A DNA stretch of 64,000 nucleotides from Acidobacteriota bacterium (lineage in GTDB: Bacteria > Acidobacteriota > Terriglobia > Terriglobales > Acidobacteriaceae), in assembly GCA_018268855.1 (NCBI GenBank), contig JAFDVR010000009.1, positions 1-64,000 of the forward strand, written 5' to 3'. The translations under genes were made by a program, and so were the position numbers. Positions 1 through 8,617 of this stretch are shown one piece after another; within the stretch, counting starts at the first letter, position 1; the number at the start of each line of letters is the position of its first letter. The notes beneath the pieces are model-generated. The model worked only from the letters and a program-made list of their open reading frames with translations. It ran no database searches and was not told the DNA's origin.

Positions 1-133
1 CCAAACGCCACTGCGACTCACTCAACTCATGTCGATAGCCAGCCAGAAAATTACCCCCTGACCGTCTTCTACTCAAGCAAAACAACCCTGCAAAGAATCA
101 AAACCGATTCGTCAGACACTGCCTACGCCAGGT

Positions 134-3100
134 GTGCAAAATAACAACTCGGTCCAGCCCCTTGGATTTCCTGAGCAGCACGTAAAAATTAATGGATCAA
201 CCGACAGCGCTGTAGGACAGATTGCGTATTACCTGGATGGTGGTTCGAATATGACAGGCATTCGCAATACAGGCAATCCTTTGCCTAACCCCGATGCTGT
301 TCGTGAGATGTCGGTCCAAACGAGCAATTTCTCAGCCCAATTCGGCCGCTCGTCAGGCGGTGTGGTGACAGTGCTGACAAAATCCGGCACAAACTCGTTT
401 CACGGATCGGCATTTGAGTTCTATCGCGAACGTAATCTGAATGCACAAACGCATAACGTTCCACCTTCAGCGGGAAAGGTTCCTTATAACCAGCATCGTT
501 TTGGATTTACAGTAGGTGGCCCGATTCACAAAGATCGCACGTTCTTTTTCGGATCGTATGCAGGTTTCCGTTACATTTCTTCCAACGTGCTGGTGAACAC
601 AGTACCGAGTGCGGCAATGCGTACTGGTAATTTCTCTGAGAACCTTCCTACAACAGGCCTGACTGGTTCCGCCGCTTGCGCAGCGACATCTACGGCAACT
701 AAGTTCTATGCCTGCAATCCGGCATCGAGCAACGCTGCAAAAACACCATATCCGGGCAACATTGTGCCAATCGCCGCTTTCGATCCAACGATCCGGGCCA
801 TCATGGATGCGGGTCTAATTCCGCTACCTAATCCATCAGCTAGCAGCGATAGTGTGTACACGCGACGCGATCTACAACGATTTACGCAACAGCGCGATGA
901 GTACCTTGTAAAAGGCGAACATAAACTCACGCCGACACAGGCGCTTACGCTGTCCTATTTCCACATGTGGGGCAAACAGTTGTTGAATCCTTCCGGCAAC
1001 AATGTGGCGGGCTGGACGCAGCACATCTATAACTTCACCCAGCACAATGCAAACGTGCAGCATGTCTGGACCATCTCCAACAATACTGTGAACCAGTTGT
1101 TCCTCGGGTATACTCGCTTGTTGGGCGGTCGCGTAGCTACTCCTGCAGAATCGCTGGCAGCATATGGTTCAACGCTAAACGTGCAGGGAACGCCATCGCG
1201 CTCCCAACTTGCTGTATCCGGCTGGTTCCAGGCGGGAAATGCAATCACCGGTCCAGTAACTGGAGCTAACGTATATATCTTCCGCGACGTGGTCAGTTCC
1301 ACACATGGCAAACACACGCTCTATTTTGGCGGTGAAGCCAACCTTGAAAAGGATGCGCAGCAGACATTGCTGAATAACTATGGCATCTTCTCTTTCTCGC
1401 AGGCAAACAACACAGCCAATCGCACATCGGCAGCAATTACTGACTTCTTCTTTGGGCGCCCGAACACATTCAATCAGGACTCACCGGTGTATGCGAATGC
1501 GAACTATTGGAATTATGGCGTGTTCTTTCAGGACGATTGGCGGACAAGTTCGCGGTTGACAGTCAATCTGGGTGTTCGGTACGACGTGCAGACAACTCCA
1601 CTAGATACGATGCGCCGCACCCTGAACTTCAAGGCAGGCGTGCAGTCTACCGCTGTGCCGCTAGCTCCTACCGGCCTCCAATTTCCCGGTGACCCCGGTG
1701 TAGCAGAGGGTGGTACACCAACGGAGTACACACATATTTCCCCGCGTGTCGGTTTCGCTTGGAATGTATATGGCGATGGCAAAACCATCGTCCATGCTGG
1801 AGCGGGTATCTTTTACGGAACAGTGTCAGGAAACCAGTTTGCCTATCCCTCAAACAACCAGCCATACGCCGTCCGCGCGCAATACAAAAAAGTCCTTTCA
1901 GTGGCCGATCCTTACACGAGCGATCCTGCAGAGTTCTGTCCAACGGGCACTGGCTGCACAGTAGGGGTTTCGCCTTATCCCTACAACTACGATCCCAAAG
2001 CTCCACGATTCATTCGTCCATCGTCGATCATCGCCGTCGATCCGGAATACAAGTGGCCGCGTATTTATCAAATCAACGTCGGTATTCAGCAGCAGTTCAC
2101 TCCTAAGTTTGCGCTCACCATCAATTATGTGGGATCGATGGGACGTAATATGCCGGTGTTCCGCGATTACAACTATCCGCTCTTCAATGTGACGGCTGCG
2201 GGGCTGTCTGGCATCGGACCAGGATGCACTACGGCGCAGGCCTGCGGATATACAAATACCACCAGCAGCGTGGATAACCGTCGTCCACTGAATCAGCCGC
2301 TTACAGGCGGTTCAGCAAGCCCCACTTACTCCAACGTCTATGTGATTCAATCGAGTGAGAGTTCGAATTATCACGGTCTGCAGGTTTCGGCGGAACAGCG
2401 TCTGACCCACAACTTCAGCATCAAAGGCTTCTACATCTGGTCGCGCAATTTGGCCAGTCTTGATCTGGATACATCGGGCAATACTGGAAATAGTGCGGAT
2501 AGTGCGTTCGAAGATCCGAATCTGCACTTCCTCGACAAACAACGTTCAGATTATGATCGGCGTCATCAGAGCGTGATCTCATTCGTTTATAAAGCCAACC
2601 ACTCATTCAAGAGTGGATGGGTACGTGCATTGGCAAATGGCTGGACGGCCACGTCCATTATTACGATGCAGAGCGGTGCACCACTTAACATCACAACAGG
2701 TACGGACGTGAATGCTGATGCAATCAACAATGATCGTCCAAATCTATCGGGTATTGGTAAGCCGCGCCTCACCGACAACCACGGCTCGCGTACTGCGGCT
2801 ATGGCCAACTGGGTGAATGTCGCATACTTCTGCACTTACTCGGCAACCAACCCTGCAGCTTGCCCAGGCGCGGGCCCTGCGGGTTCTGACGGAACGTTCC
2901 GCCGCAATGAACTGGATGGTCCTGGCCAACGTTCGATTGATGCTTCTCTCTTCCGCGACTTCAAGGTATGGGAGAACGTTAAGTTCCAGTTGCGCGGTGA
3001 GTCTACCAACGTCTTCAACTTGACGAATCTTCCTAATCCAACGACAACGGTAAGCTCCGCGTCAGGTTTCGGACGAATTAATGGATCGATCGATAACTCG

Positions 3101-3157
3101 AATGGAAACCACTTCGGTAACCGTATTATTCAGATCGGTGCTCGCATCCTGTTCTAA
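134..3157 (+). CDS. Oar-like TonB-dependent receptor, N-terminally truncated
   Basis: Outer-membrane receptor of the acidobacterial Oar-like family, which imports large substrates, often glycans, with TonB energy. The plug region is visible near the start (LDGGSN, then NPDAVREMSVQT and SAQFGRSSGG), followed by a long beta-barrel ending in a terminal Phe (ARILF), the usual outer-membrane insertion signal. The family normally begins with a signal peptide and a carboxypeptidase-regulatory-like domain of roughly 150-250 residues; both are missing. The first possible start is a GTG at 134 with no Shine-Dalgarno. The frame stays open upstream only to a TGA at 59-61, and the residues just before 134 (TPG) still look family-like. 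The gene is therefore probably 5'-broken or frameshifted near the window edge. The family call is firm; that the protein is functional is doubtful. Confidence 0.8.
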   Translation: MQNNNSVQPLGFPEQHVKINGSTDSAVGQIAYYLDGGSNMTGIRNTGNPLPNPDAVREMSVQTSNFSAQFGRSSGGVVTVLTKSGTNSFHGSAFEFYRERNLNAQTHNVPPSAGKVPYNQHRFGFTVGGPIHKDRTFFFGSYAGFRYISSNVLVNTVPSAAMRTGNFSENLPTTGLTGSAACAATSTATKFYACNPASSNAAKTPYPGNIVPIAAFDPTIRAIMDAGLIPLPNPSASSDSVYTRRDLQRFTQQRDEYLVKGEHKLTPTQALTLSYFHMWGKQLLNPSGNNVAGWTQHIYNFTQHNANVQHVWTISNNTVNQLFLGYTRLLGGRVATPAESLAAYGSTLNVQGTPSRSQLAVSGWFQAGNAITGPVTGANVYIFRDVVSSTHGKHTLYFGGEANLEKDAQQTLLNNYGIFSFSQANNTANRTSAAITDFFFGRPNTFNQDSPVYANANYWNYGVFFQDDWRTSSRLTVNLGVRYDVQTTPLDTMRRTLNFKAGVQSTAVPLAPTGLQFPGDPGVAEGGTPTEYTHISPRVGFAWNVYGDGKTIVHAGAGIFYGTVSGNQFAYPSNNQPYAVRAQYKKVLSVADPYTSDPAEFCPTGTGCTVGVSPYPYNYDPKAPRFIRPSSIIAVDPEYKWPRIYQINVGIQQQFTPKFALTINYVGSMGRNMPVFRDYNYPLFNVTAAGLSGIGPGCTTAQACGYTNTTSSVDNRRPLNQPLTGGSASPTYSNVYVIQSSESSNYHGLQVSAEQRLTHNFSIKGFYIWSRNLASLDLDTSGNTGNSADSAFEDPNLHFLDKQRSDYDRRHQSVISFVYKANHSFKSGWVRALANGWTATSIITMQSGAPLNITTGTDVNADAINNDRPNLSGIGKPRLTDNHGSRTAAMANWVNVAYFCTYSATNPAACPGAGPAGSDGTFRRNELDGPGQRSIDASLFRDFKVWENVKFQLRGESTNVFNLTNLPNPTTTVSSASGFGRINGSIDNSNGNHFGNRIIQIGARILF

Positions 3158-3185
3158 CTCCCTTGTAGTTGTTCTCCTCCAAACA

Positions 3186-3216
3186 GGGTGGCGCATCGAG
3201 CGCCACCCGTCCTTTT
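3186..3216 (+). terminator. Rho-independent terminator of the TonB receptor gene
   Basis: A perfect 9-bp stem (GGGTGGCGC / GCGCCACCC) with a 5-nt loop, followed by GTCCTTTT. It lies 28 bp after the receptor stop codon. Confidence 0.75.
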
Positions 3217-3245
3217 GGCCCCGAAGGAATTCCTTATAGGTTCAT

Positions 3246-3635
3246 CTATCGAACGGCCATCAGATAAACGCCCATTGCAATGCCGATGATAGCGAGAAGA
3301 ACCGCGAGGAGAATGGCTTCCATCGAAACTCGGCCTGGGATCCATGTGGCAGTACGGAGTTCGCGGACGGTGCGGATGTGGCGGATCGTTGCGAGCAGGT
3401 TGACGAGCACGCCGAGTGTGACGAGGGCTACGCCTGACCAGAGCGAGAGGCCAGTGGAGCGGACGTGGAAATGCGTGTCTGTTGCGGCGAGCTGGCGCAA
3501 AAATAGACCAAATCGGCTGACGGCGAAACCGATGCCCATGAGCGCGAGGCCGGTGCGTATCCATGCCAGAAAGGTGCGCTCAACGGCGAGATACGTGGTG
3601 GCGTCCTGCCTGGCGGGATGCGGTGTATCGGTCAT
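3246..3635 (-). CDS. DUF202 (YidH-type) inner-membrane protein
   Basis: Small membrane protein of the DUF202 family; its biochemical role is unknown. The signature YLAVERTFLAWIRTGLALMG lies near the N-terminus, followed by RFGLFLRQL. Three hydrophobic segments follow the family plan: one in the signature, one around LSLWSGVALVTLGVLV, and one at the C-terminus (ILLAVLLAIIGIAMG). The frame is open to a GTG at 3674, giving 142 residues, but the ATG at 3635 gives 129 residues with the signature close to the N-terminus, as is usual for the family. Neither start has a clear Shine-Dalgarno. It stands alone between the convergent receptor gene and a divergent tRNA gene. Confidence 0.8.
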   Translation of the reverse strand: MTDTPHPARQDATTYLAVERTFLAWIRTGLALMGIGFAVSRFGLFLRQLAATDTHFHVRSTGLSLWSGVALVTLGVLVNLLATIRHIRTVRELRTATWIPGRVSMEAILLAVLLAIIGIAMGVYLMAVR

Positions 3636-3710
3636 ATGAGTGTGTTGCGAGAAGAGCGTGTATGCGTTGCTCACGGTCTGGTGCGTTATTCGCGGTATGA
3701 TGGATGCGGT

Positions 3711-3785
3711 GCGGGAGTAGTTCAGTGGCAGAACGTCAGCTTCCCAAGCTGAATGTCGCCGGTTCGATCCCGGTCTCCCGCTCCA
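3711..3785 (+). tRNA. tRNA-Gly (anticodon CCC)
   Basis: Complete cloverleaf: acceptor GCGGGAG (3711-3717) pairs with CTCCCGC (3775-3781). The D stem is GTTC/GAAC, the anticodon stem TCAGC/GCTGA encloses loop TTCCCAA with anticodon CCC at 3743-3745, and the T stem GCCGG/CCGGT carries loop TTCGATC. Discriminator T is followed by an encoded CCA at 3783-3785. Confidence 0.96.
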
Positions 3786-3797
3786 TCGTTTACTAAG

Positions 3798-4577
3798 CTA
3801 CTTGCCGAAGCTTGCGCCTGCCAGCGCAATATGGACGATAGGACCTTCCGCATACATCTGTCCGATCTGGCGGATAACCATTGGTACCTCTCCTCCAAGA
3901 ACCCATACGAACTGGTCTTCGGGCTTTTTACCTGCAATGGAGGCGACGACGCCAGTAAGTCCGCCGAGTTCGATCTTGATACGGAAAATATTGGCGTGCC
4001 GCGTGTGTCCCGCGATGCGGAAGGTGCCCTTACCTGCGGGTGAGATCTCCAGCTTAACGAGTCGGCCTTTGCCGCTTGGCGCGAGCATGGAAATCTTAAA
4101 CGGTTTGGTGTTTGGTGGAATGTTGAGCAGTTCTGTGCCAATGAAGCCGTTGGAGGTGTCAGGCGGCAGATCGAAATGCTCAGTTTCCACCTTCTGTTTT
4201 CCCTCTTTATCTGTAGAGCGTGAGGTCACGATCCCAGATTTTGCGTCTATTGTGACATCTATTGGTTTAGGGAACGAGGGGCCGCGTTGGATATGATGAT
4301 CGCGAACCAGACGGAAGACGCCATGCTGTGAATAGGTGGTGGTTTCCTCATCTACCGATCCATCATGAAAGTTATAGGTGAGCCGCGAAGTCACGATGCT
4401 GCCACGTGTGGTCTGGATCACATCACCACTGGCGAGAAATGCACCACTTTCCGATCGAACAATAAGGAAGCCATGTGCAGCGCCCTGCGCATGTTTTACC
4501 CGAATGGGATCCGCGTGGATAAGAACCGGGGAGATAAGTAAGTAAGTGAGGCAGGTACGTACCGCGCCTTTGAACAA
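3798..4577 (-). CDS. secreted protein of unknown function, TTG start
   Basis: About 259 residues. I recognise no family. The longest frame opens at an ATG at 4616, but a TTG at 4577 is preceded by a near-perfect CAGGAGG about 5 nt upstream. That start also gives a clean signal peptide: basic FKGAVR, then a hydrophobic CLTYLLISPVLI core and a likely cleavage after HA. The rest is a soluble, beta-rich sequence without Cys-rich or catalytic-looking motifs, including GTELLNIPPNTKPFKI and AGHTRHANIFRIKIELGG. The overall pattern resembles periplasmic DUF3108-like proteins, but that is only an impression. It runs convergent with the tRNA gene, and the next minus-strand gene upstream is a second small secreted protein. 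Confidence 0.65.
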   Translation of the reverse strand: MFKGAVRTCLTYLLISPVLIHADPIRVKHAQGAAHGFLIVRSESGAFLASGDVIQTTRGSIVTSRLTYNFHDGSVDEETTTYSQHGVFRLVRDHHIQRGPSFPKPIDVTIDAKSGIVTSRSTDKEGKQKVETEHFDLPPDTSNGFIGTELLNIPPNTKPFKISMLAPSGKGRLVKLEISPAGKGTFRIAGHTRHANIFRIKIELGGLTGVVASIAGKKPEDQFVWVLGGEVPMVIRQIGQMYAEGPIVHIALAGASFGK

Positions 4578-4651
4578 GTGGCCCTCCTGACGTAGCGGCG
4601 GGTGCGCCACGTGCATGAGGGCAGTGTGATGCAGCTTCTATGTGCGCTGGT

Positions 4652-5083
4652 TTACTTTCCTTCGCAGGAAGTCTCGTGAGCAGGGAGACGTCCACCCTGT
4701 GCTTTGGCTTCTGCCTCGCTCATGTACTTGCCTTCTTTGGTAGTGCCGTAGTTCTTGCCGCCGTAGCAGTGGTACACGCCAGTTTTGGTGTTGAGCCAAA
4801 CCTTGCCTGGGCCACCTCCTTCCGCAGCCTTTTTCGCAGGTTTGGTAGTGGCTGCGTCAGCCTCGGTGGCTGGGCGCTTCTCCGTTTTTGCTTTCGAACC
4901 GCTGGCCGTTTTGCCTTCTGGGTTCGCAGCGATAAGGCCGTGATCGGACGGATAGGCAGGCGGCGGACCGAGCTTGCGCTGGTAGATAGGGCGCGGGTCG
5001 TTGCCGATATCGTTGCCAGCGGAGGTCTGCGCGAATGAGGTAAAGGCAAAGACGAGAGTTGCGGCGAATACGATCATGCGCAT
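4652..5083 (-). CDS. small secreted protein with C-terminal Ada-like Zn-finger-type motif
   Basis: A 143-residue exported protein. A short signal peptide ([19 protein letters not shown]) is followed by a low-complexity Lys/Ala/Pro-rich stretch, roughly residues 55-90. The compact C-terminal module contains [12 protein letters not shown], a Gly/Tyr-rich turn and [12 protein letters not shown]. This arrangement (N-x-x-x-x-VYH-C-x(n)-Y-x-K-x(n)-M-x-E-x-x-A-x-x-x-G) resembles the small module in many acidobacterial secreted proteins related to the Ada-type metal-binding fold, although the full set of Cys ligands is not obvious. AGGAG sits about 10 nt before the ATG. No function can be given. Confidence 0.65.
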   Translation of the reverse strand: MRMIVFAATLVFAFTSFAQTSAGNDIGNDPRPIYQRKLGPPPAYPSDHGLIAANPEGKTASGSKAKTEKRPATEADAATTKPAKKAAEGGGPGKVWLNTKTGVYHCYGGKNYGTTKEGKYMSEAEAKAQGGRLPAHETSCEGK

Positions 5084-5152
5084 TGTAAAAAGACTCCTGA
5101 GTGCGTGATGAGAATTCTAGTCCATCCCCTTTTCACATGGCTCTAGGAAAAA

Positions 5153-5180
5153 CAAAGGCCGCTCGAGTGAGCGGCCTTTG
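5153..5180 (-). terminator. Rho-independent terminator of the S41 protease gene
   Basis: Perfect 12-bp stem (CAAAGGCCGCTC / GAGCGGCCTTTG) with a 4-nt loop. The minus strand continues into TTTTTCC and the plus strand into TTTGTTTT, so it could work in both directions. Confidence 0.8.
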
Positions 5181-5197
5181 TTTGTTTTGGTGACTGA

Positions 5198-6814
5198 CTA
5201 GCGCAGGCTGGCAGTGTGTTGCTGTTGCTGTGAGGCCTTGAGTTGTTCTTCGAGCGCCTGTGCTTCGGGCATGTAGCTGAGCGCTTTGGCAATAGTGGGA
5301 TCGTTATCAGCGCGGATGCGCATGCCTTCCTGCTGTCCAAACTGCGAAGAGATTACTTCCGCCTTGAGGCTGGAACGGACCCAGTCTTTATCTTTATTGA
5401 AGTCTGCTTCGGTGTACGCGATGTTATTGGTCTTAAGCCATGCTTTGAACTCCTGTAGAACGGCATCGTCTACATTGAAGTTCTTATCCACGGTGCGGGT
5501 GGATAGATAGTGCGCGGAGAACTTGAAGAACGCCTGATTCTGCAGCAGAGTCGTCTGGAACGGCGTGTACTTCGGGATGTCGATAGTCTTGTCCGGTGTG
5601 ATGCCGCCGCCGCCATATACGGTGCGTCCGGCGTCGGTGAGCTTCACCTCGGTGTTGCTCTTGTCCGCCTTCTTCGCGGTGTCGCGCACGAAATAGTAGT
5701 CGTAGAGCGAGACATTGTCGTAACTGCGCTGAATGAGGCGTCCGCTAGGCGTGTAGTAGTGGAAGGTGGTCAGCGCGAGACCGGTATTGTCAGGCGTCTG
5801 ATAGACGGTCTGCACAAGGCCCTTGCCGAAGGTAGTTTCGCCGACGATGAGGGCGCGGTCATGGTCCTGCAGAGCGCCGGAGACGATCTCAGCAGCGGAG
5901 GCGGTATTGCGGTTCACCAGCACGACAATGGGGTACTGCTTGCCGTCAGAACCGTGATTGGCGCGGTAGACCTGGTCCTGGAAAGAGCGGCCCTTTTGCG
6001 AGACGACTACCTGGCCGCGCTGGAGGAACTTGTCCGCCATGGCGACAGCTTCATTGACGAGGCCACCAGGGTTGGATCGGAGGTCGATGAGCAGGCCGTT
6101 GATGGGGCCGAAGTGGTCGAGCGCTTCACCCACTTCCTTGCTGGTGGTTTCCATAAACTGCGTGACATGGATGTAACCGATACCGGGCTTGATCATGTAC
6201 GCCAGATCGACGGAATTGCGCGGGATTTCTGCGCGAACAAGGTCGAATTCAAGCGGTTTTGGTTGACCTTCACGCACGATAGAGACATGTACGGGCGTGC
6301 CCTTAGCGCCGCGCAGCATGAGGGACACGGCAAGCGAGTCCATGCCGTCGGTGCTTTTGCCATCTACTTTGGAGATGATGTCGCCGGGGCGGATGCCGGC
6401 TTTGTATGAGGGTGTTCCTTCAAAGGGCGACATGACGACGATACGCTGCACGCCGCCGATCATCTGCGGCTGGATGGACATGCCCACGCCATAGTATTTG
6501 CCGCGCTGGTCTTCGCGCATCTGGGCGAAGGCCTTTGGATCGTAGAAGCTGGAGTGCGGGTCCAGCATATGGAGCATATTGGGGATGGCGCCGTCGTAGA
6601 TGGCCTTGTCGATCTTGTCGTTGGTCAGCGGATCGGCGTAGTTCTGCTCCACGACAGAATAGGCATCGGTGAATTGGTGCAGGCTGTCGCGCAGGGTCGA
6701 TTCTTCCGAGGCCTGTTGCGCGCTGACCTTCTGGTTCATGATTGAACCAACGATGCCGCAGGTGGAGAAGAAGAGCGTGAGCGACAGAAGTGCGCGTGAG
6801 CGAGTTGAAGCCAT
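5198..6814 (-). CDS. S41 family C-terminal processing peptidase
   Basis: Periplasmic tail-specific protease of the CtpA/Prc type (538 residues). Order of parts: signal peptide or N-terminal membrane anchor (ALLSLTLFFSTCGIVGSI), an N-terminal helical segment with LDPHSSFYDP, a PDZ domain at about residues 105-190 (YKAGIRPGDIISKVDG), then the S41 core. The catalytic Ser is S306 in NTASAAEIV and the Lys is K331 in FGKGLVQ, the 25-residue spacing typical of the Ser/Lys dyad. The substrate-cleft motif RSNPGG is present. The C-terminus has a Gln-rich tail (SQQQQH). Such proteases trim or degrade envelope proteins from their C-termini. It is transcribed alone and ends at a strong hairpin. Confidence 0.93.
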   Translation of the reverse strand: MASTRSRALLSLTLFFSTCGIVGSIMNQKVSAQQASEESTLRDSLHQFTDAYSVVEQNYADPLTNDKIDKAIYDGAIPNMLHMLDPHSSFYDPKAFAQMREDQRGKYYGVGMSIQPQMIGGVQRIVVMSPFEGTPSYKAGIRPGDIISKVDGKSTDGMDSLAVSLMLRGAKGTPVHVSIVREGQPKPLEFDLVRAEIPRNSVDLAYMIKPGIGYIHVTQFMETTSKEVGEALDHFGPINGLLIDLRSNPGGLVNEAVAMADKFLQRGQVVVSQKGRSFQDQVYRANHGSDGKQYPIVVLVNRNTASAAEIVSGALQDHDRALIVGETTFGKGLVQTVYQTPDNTGLALTTFHYYTPSGRLIQRSYDNVSLYDYYFVRDTAKKADKSNTEVKLTDAGRTVYGGGGITPDKTIDIPKYTPFQTTLLQNQAFFKFSAHYLSTRTVDKNFNVDDAVLQEFKAWLKTNNIAYTEADFNKDKDWVRSSLKAEVISSQFGQQEGMRIRADNDPTIAKALSYMPEAQALEEQLKASQQQQHTASLR

Positions 6815-6937
6815 CCGGTAAGTGTCCCCTCAGAGGGCGGGGGCTGGTGAGCAAAGGTGTGGAAAATCCGCCCGCTGGTAGGACGAAGTATAGCACCGGA
6901 AGGTTATCGAAATCCCGCTCAGAAGGCTGCCTCCACG

Positions 6938-8521
6938 CTAATGACCGCTCGTATTTTGTTTCTTTTCAGCACGTGTCTGCTGTAGGCCGGTAACTGGGTC
7001 AGAGAGCAGCTTCGGATCGATGAGATAGAAATTTTCCGCGCCAATACGTCCGTTTGCGACAGAGCGGATGACAAAACGGATGCGAGCGGCTGGTTCTGCG
7101 GTTTTGACCTGCATGTGCAGCTTCAGCGGTGCAGTCGCCGAGGTAGTGTGAACAGGCGTGGTGAGCGAGGCGCGGTCGATCATCTTGCCTTTTAAGTCGA
7201 AGGTAGCGACAACGATGTTGAAATCCGCCTCGCCATTTTGCCAGGGAATGACGCCAGCGGGGACGTGGAGATAGAAGTCGTCAGAAGTTTTGCTGCCGCG
7301 TTCAACTGTCAGCGGAATACCGTCGTAAACCATGCGGTTCATGGCTGCGGCGGAAAGATCGAAGATGATCTGGTTGTCACGGTGCCGGTTGTGAGATTGC
7401 CGTACATACGAGTCGACGATCTGGTCCTCAAAGTAGCCGTGTCGAGCAGTTGCCTTCAGATTGGGGTCCTTCATCACCACTTCAATCTTGTGAAAGTAAC
7501 GCGGATTAGTGGAGTCCACCACCGGGTTGTAGGCCAGCGTGTAGAACTCGCGGCCGCTGCGGACACTGGTTCCGATGAGGTTATTGACATCGTTGCGATT
7601 GAAGAAAACCCGCCCGCCGGTCTCTGCAGCAACGGTTGCGAGGCTTACATCGCTGGCAAAGCCTTCACCTCCGAAAGCCGCATCACCCCATACGCCGGCG
7701 TCGGGCATGGCAGTGCCATTGTCCTGCTTCAAACCGCCGGGATCGATGACATAGAGCGTCATGCGAGCTTCCATCATCATATTGATGCAGGCAGCGATAA
7801 CGGCCTCATTGTGTCTGCGTTCGTTACCGTTAGGGCTGACAGCCTGAATGCCGCGGAATCCCTGCCCGATCCAAAGGATGTTCTTGTGCCCACGATGGCC
7901 GATGGTGGCCTGCGTAAGTTGAATGAGTGAGGCAAACGGTGCGGCGAAGATCAGCCGATTGTCCTGAGTTGGTCCCCATGGGTAGAACGTCATGTGATGG
8001 TCGAGGGCCTTCAGCAACTCCTGCTTGTCATTGGTGTAGTCCTGCAATACAACGAGGCGGTCTTTGTTGGCGACCACCAGCATCGTAGGCTGTGATAGAG
8101 GTGTCTCCTGTGCATCGAGATACTTCTTGAGCGAGTAGCGCGCATAGGCCCCGTCCTCAAACGGAGTAGAGATCTCGTCAATAACGAGAATGCTTACAGG
8201 CGCATCAGGAGCTTGTTTGTCCACCTCGTTGGTGGAGTGCAACTGCATCGGGAGCGAAGTCTGTTCCATAGGAGGATGAAAAGAACGGATCGTCTGCGGC
8301 TTGCCATCCTCGAGGATGAGAAAGTCTTCCTGCTTAAGATTTTTTACAGTGCGTCCGCTCACGTCGGTAACTACCACGTCCAGCGGAACAGTTTGGACTG
8401 TGGTGTGCAGGGTATACGAACGAGCGTCCGTTGCCTGCTGCCGTGTGTTTGTTTGGGCGAAGGTAGATGAAAATGCGGCAAGCATAAAACAGCAGACAGG
8501 CTTGAACACTGAGGTATCCAA
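6938..8521 (-). CDS. VWFA-related domain protein (acidobacterial TIGR03436 type)
   Basis: Secreted protein of the acidobacterial VWFA-related family (527 residues). The N-terminus has a short hydrophobic signal (CCFMLAAFSSTFAQ), then the family hallmark VPLDVVVTDVSGRTVKNL and the QEDFLILEDGKPQ motif. A von Willebrand A-like fold follows, with a MIDAS-like segment VIDEISTPF and IGQGFRGIQ. The C-terminal third is beta-rich. The family is greatly expanded in acidobacteria and is assumed to bind other proteins or surfaces; no function is proven. The longest frame begins with TTG at 8521. A GTG at 8509 would also keep the signal peptide, and neither has a clear Shine-Dalgarno. Confidence 0.85.
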   Translation of the reverse strand: MDTSVFKPVCCFMLAAFSSTFAQTNTRQQATDARSYTLHTTVQTVPLDVVVTDVSGRTVKNLKQEDFLILEDGKPQTIRSFHPPMEQTSLPMQLHSTNEVDKQAPDAPVSILVIDEISTPFEDGAYARYSLKKYLDAQETPLSQPTMLVVANKDRLVVLQDYTNDKQELLKALDHHMTFYPWGPTQDNRLIFAAPFASLIQLTQATIGHRGHKNILWIGQGFRGIQAVSPNGNERRHNEAVIAACINMMMEARMTLYVIDPGGLKQDNGTAMPDAGVWGDAAFGGEGFASDVSLATVAAETGGRVFFNRNDVNNLIGTSVRSGREFYTLAYNPVVDSTNPRYFHKIEVVMKDPNLKATARHGYFEDQIVDSYVRQSHNRHRDNQIIFDLSAAAMNRMVYDGIPLTVERGSKTSDDFYLHVPAGVIPWQNGEADFNIVVATFDLKGKMIDRASLTTPVHTTSATAPLKLHMQVKTAEPAARIRFVIRSVANGRIGAENFYLIDPKLLSDPVTGLQQTRAEKKQNTSGH

Positions 8522-8571
8522 AGAATGAGATAGGGCAAAGTTACGCTCTGTGTGGATGGACGTAAATGAAA

Positions 8572-8598
8572 AAAGCCGGGACGCTATGTCCGGGCTTT
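8572..8598 (-). terminator. probable terminator of the dienelactone hydrolase-like gene
   Basis: Imperfect hairpin (AAAGCCGGGA / TCCGGGCTTT, one mismatch) with a 7-nt loop and a T-rich end on both strands. It lies 20 bp past the minus-strand stop at 8618. Confidence 0.6.
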
Positions 8599-8617
8599 AT
8601 TTGGATGGGATGTCGGA

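Noticed and set aside
5510..6409. 299-residue plus-strand frame opposite the S41 protease
   Set aside because: Mirrored-codon composition, no Shine-Dalgarno, entirely inside a certain gene.
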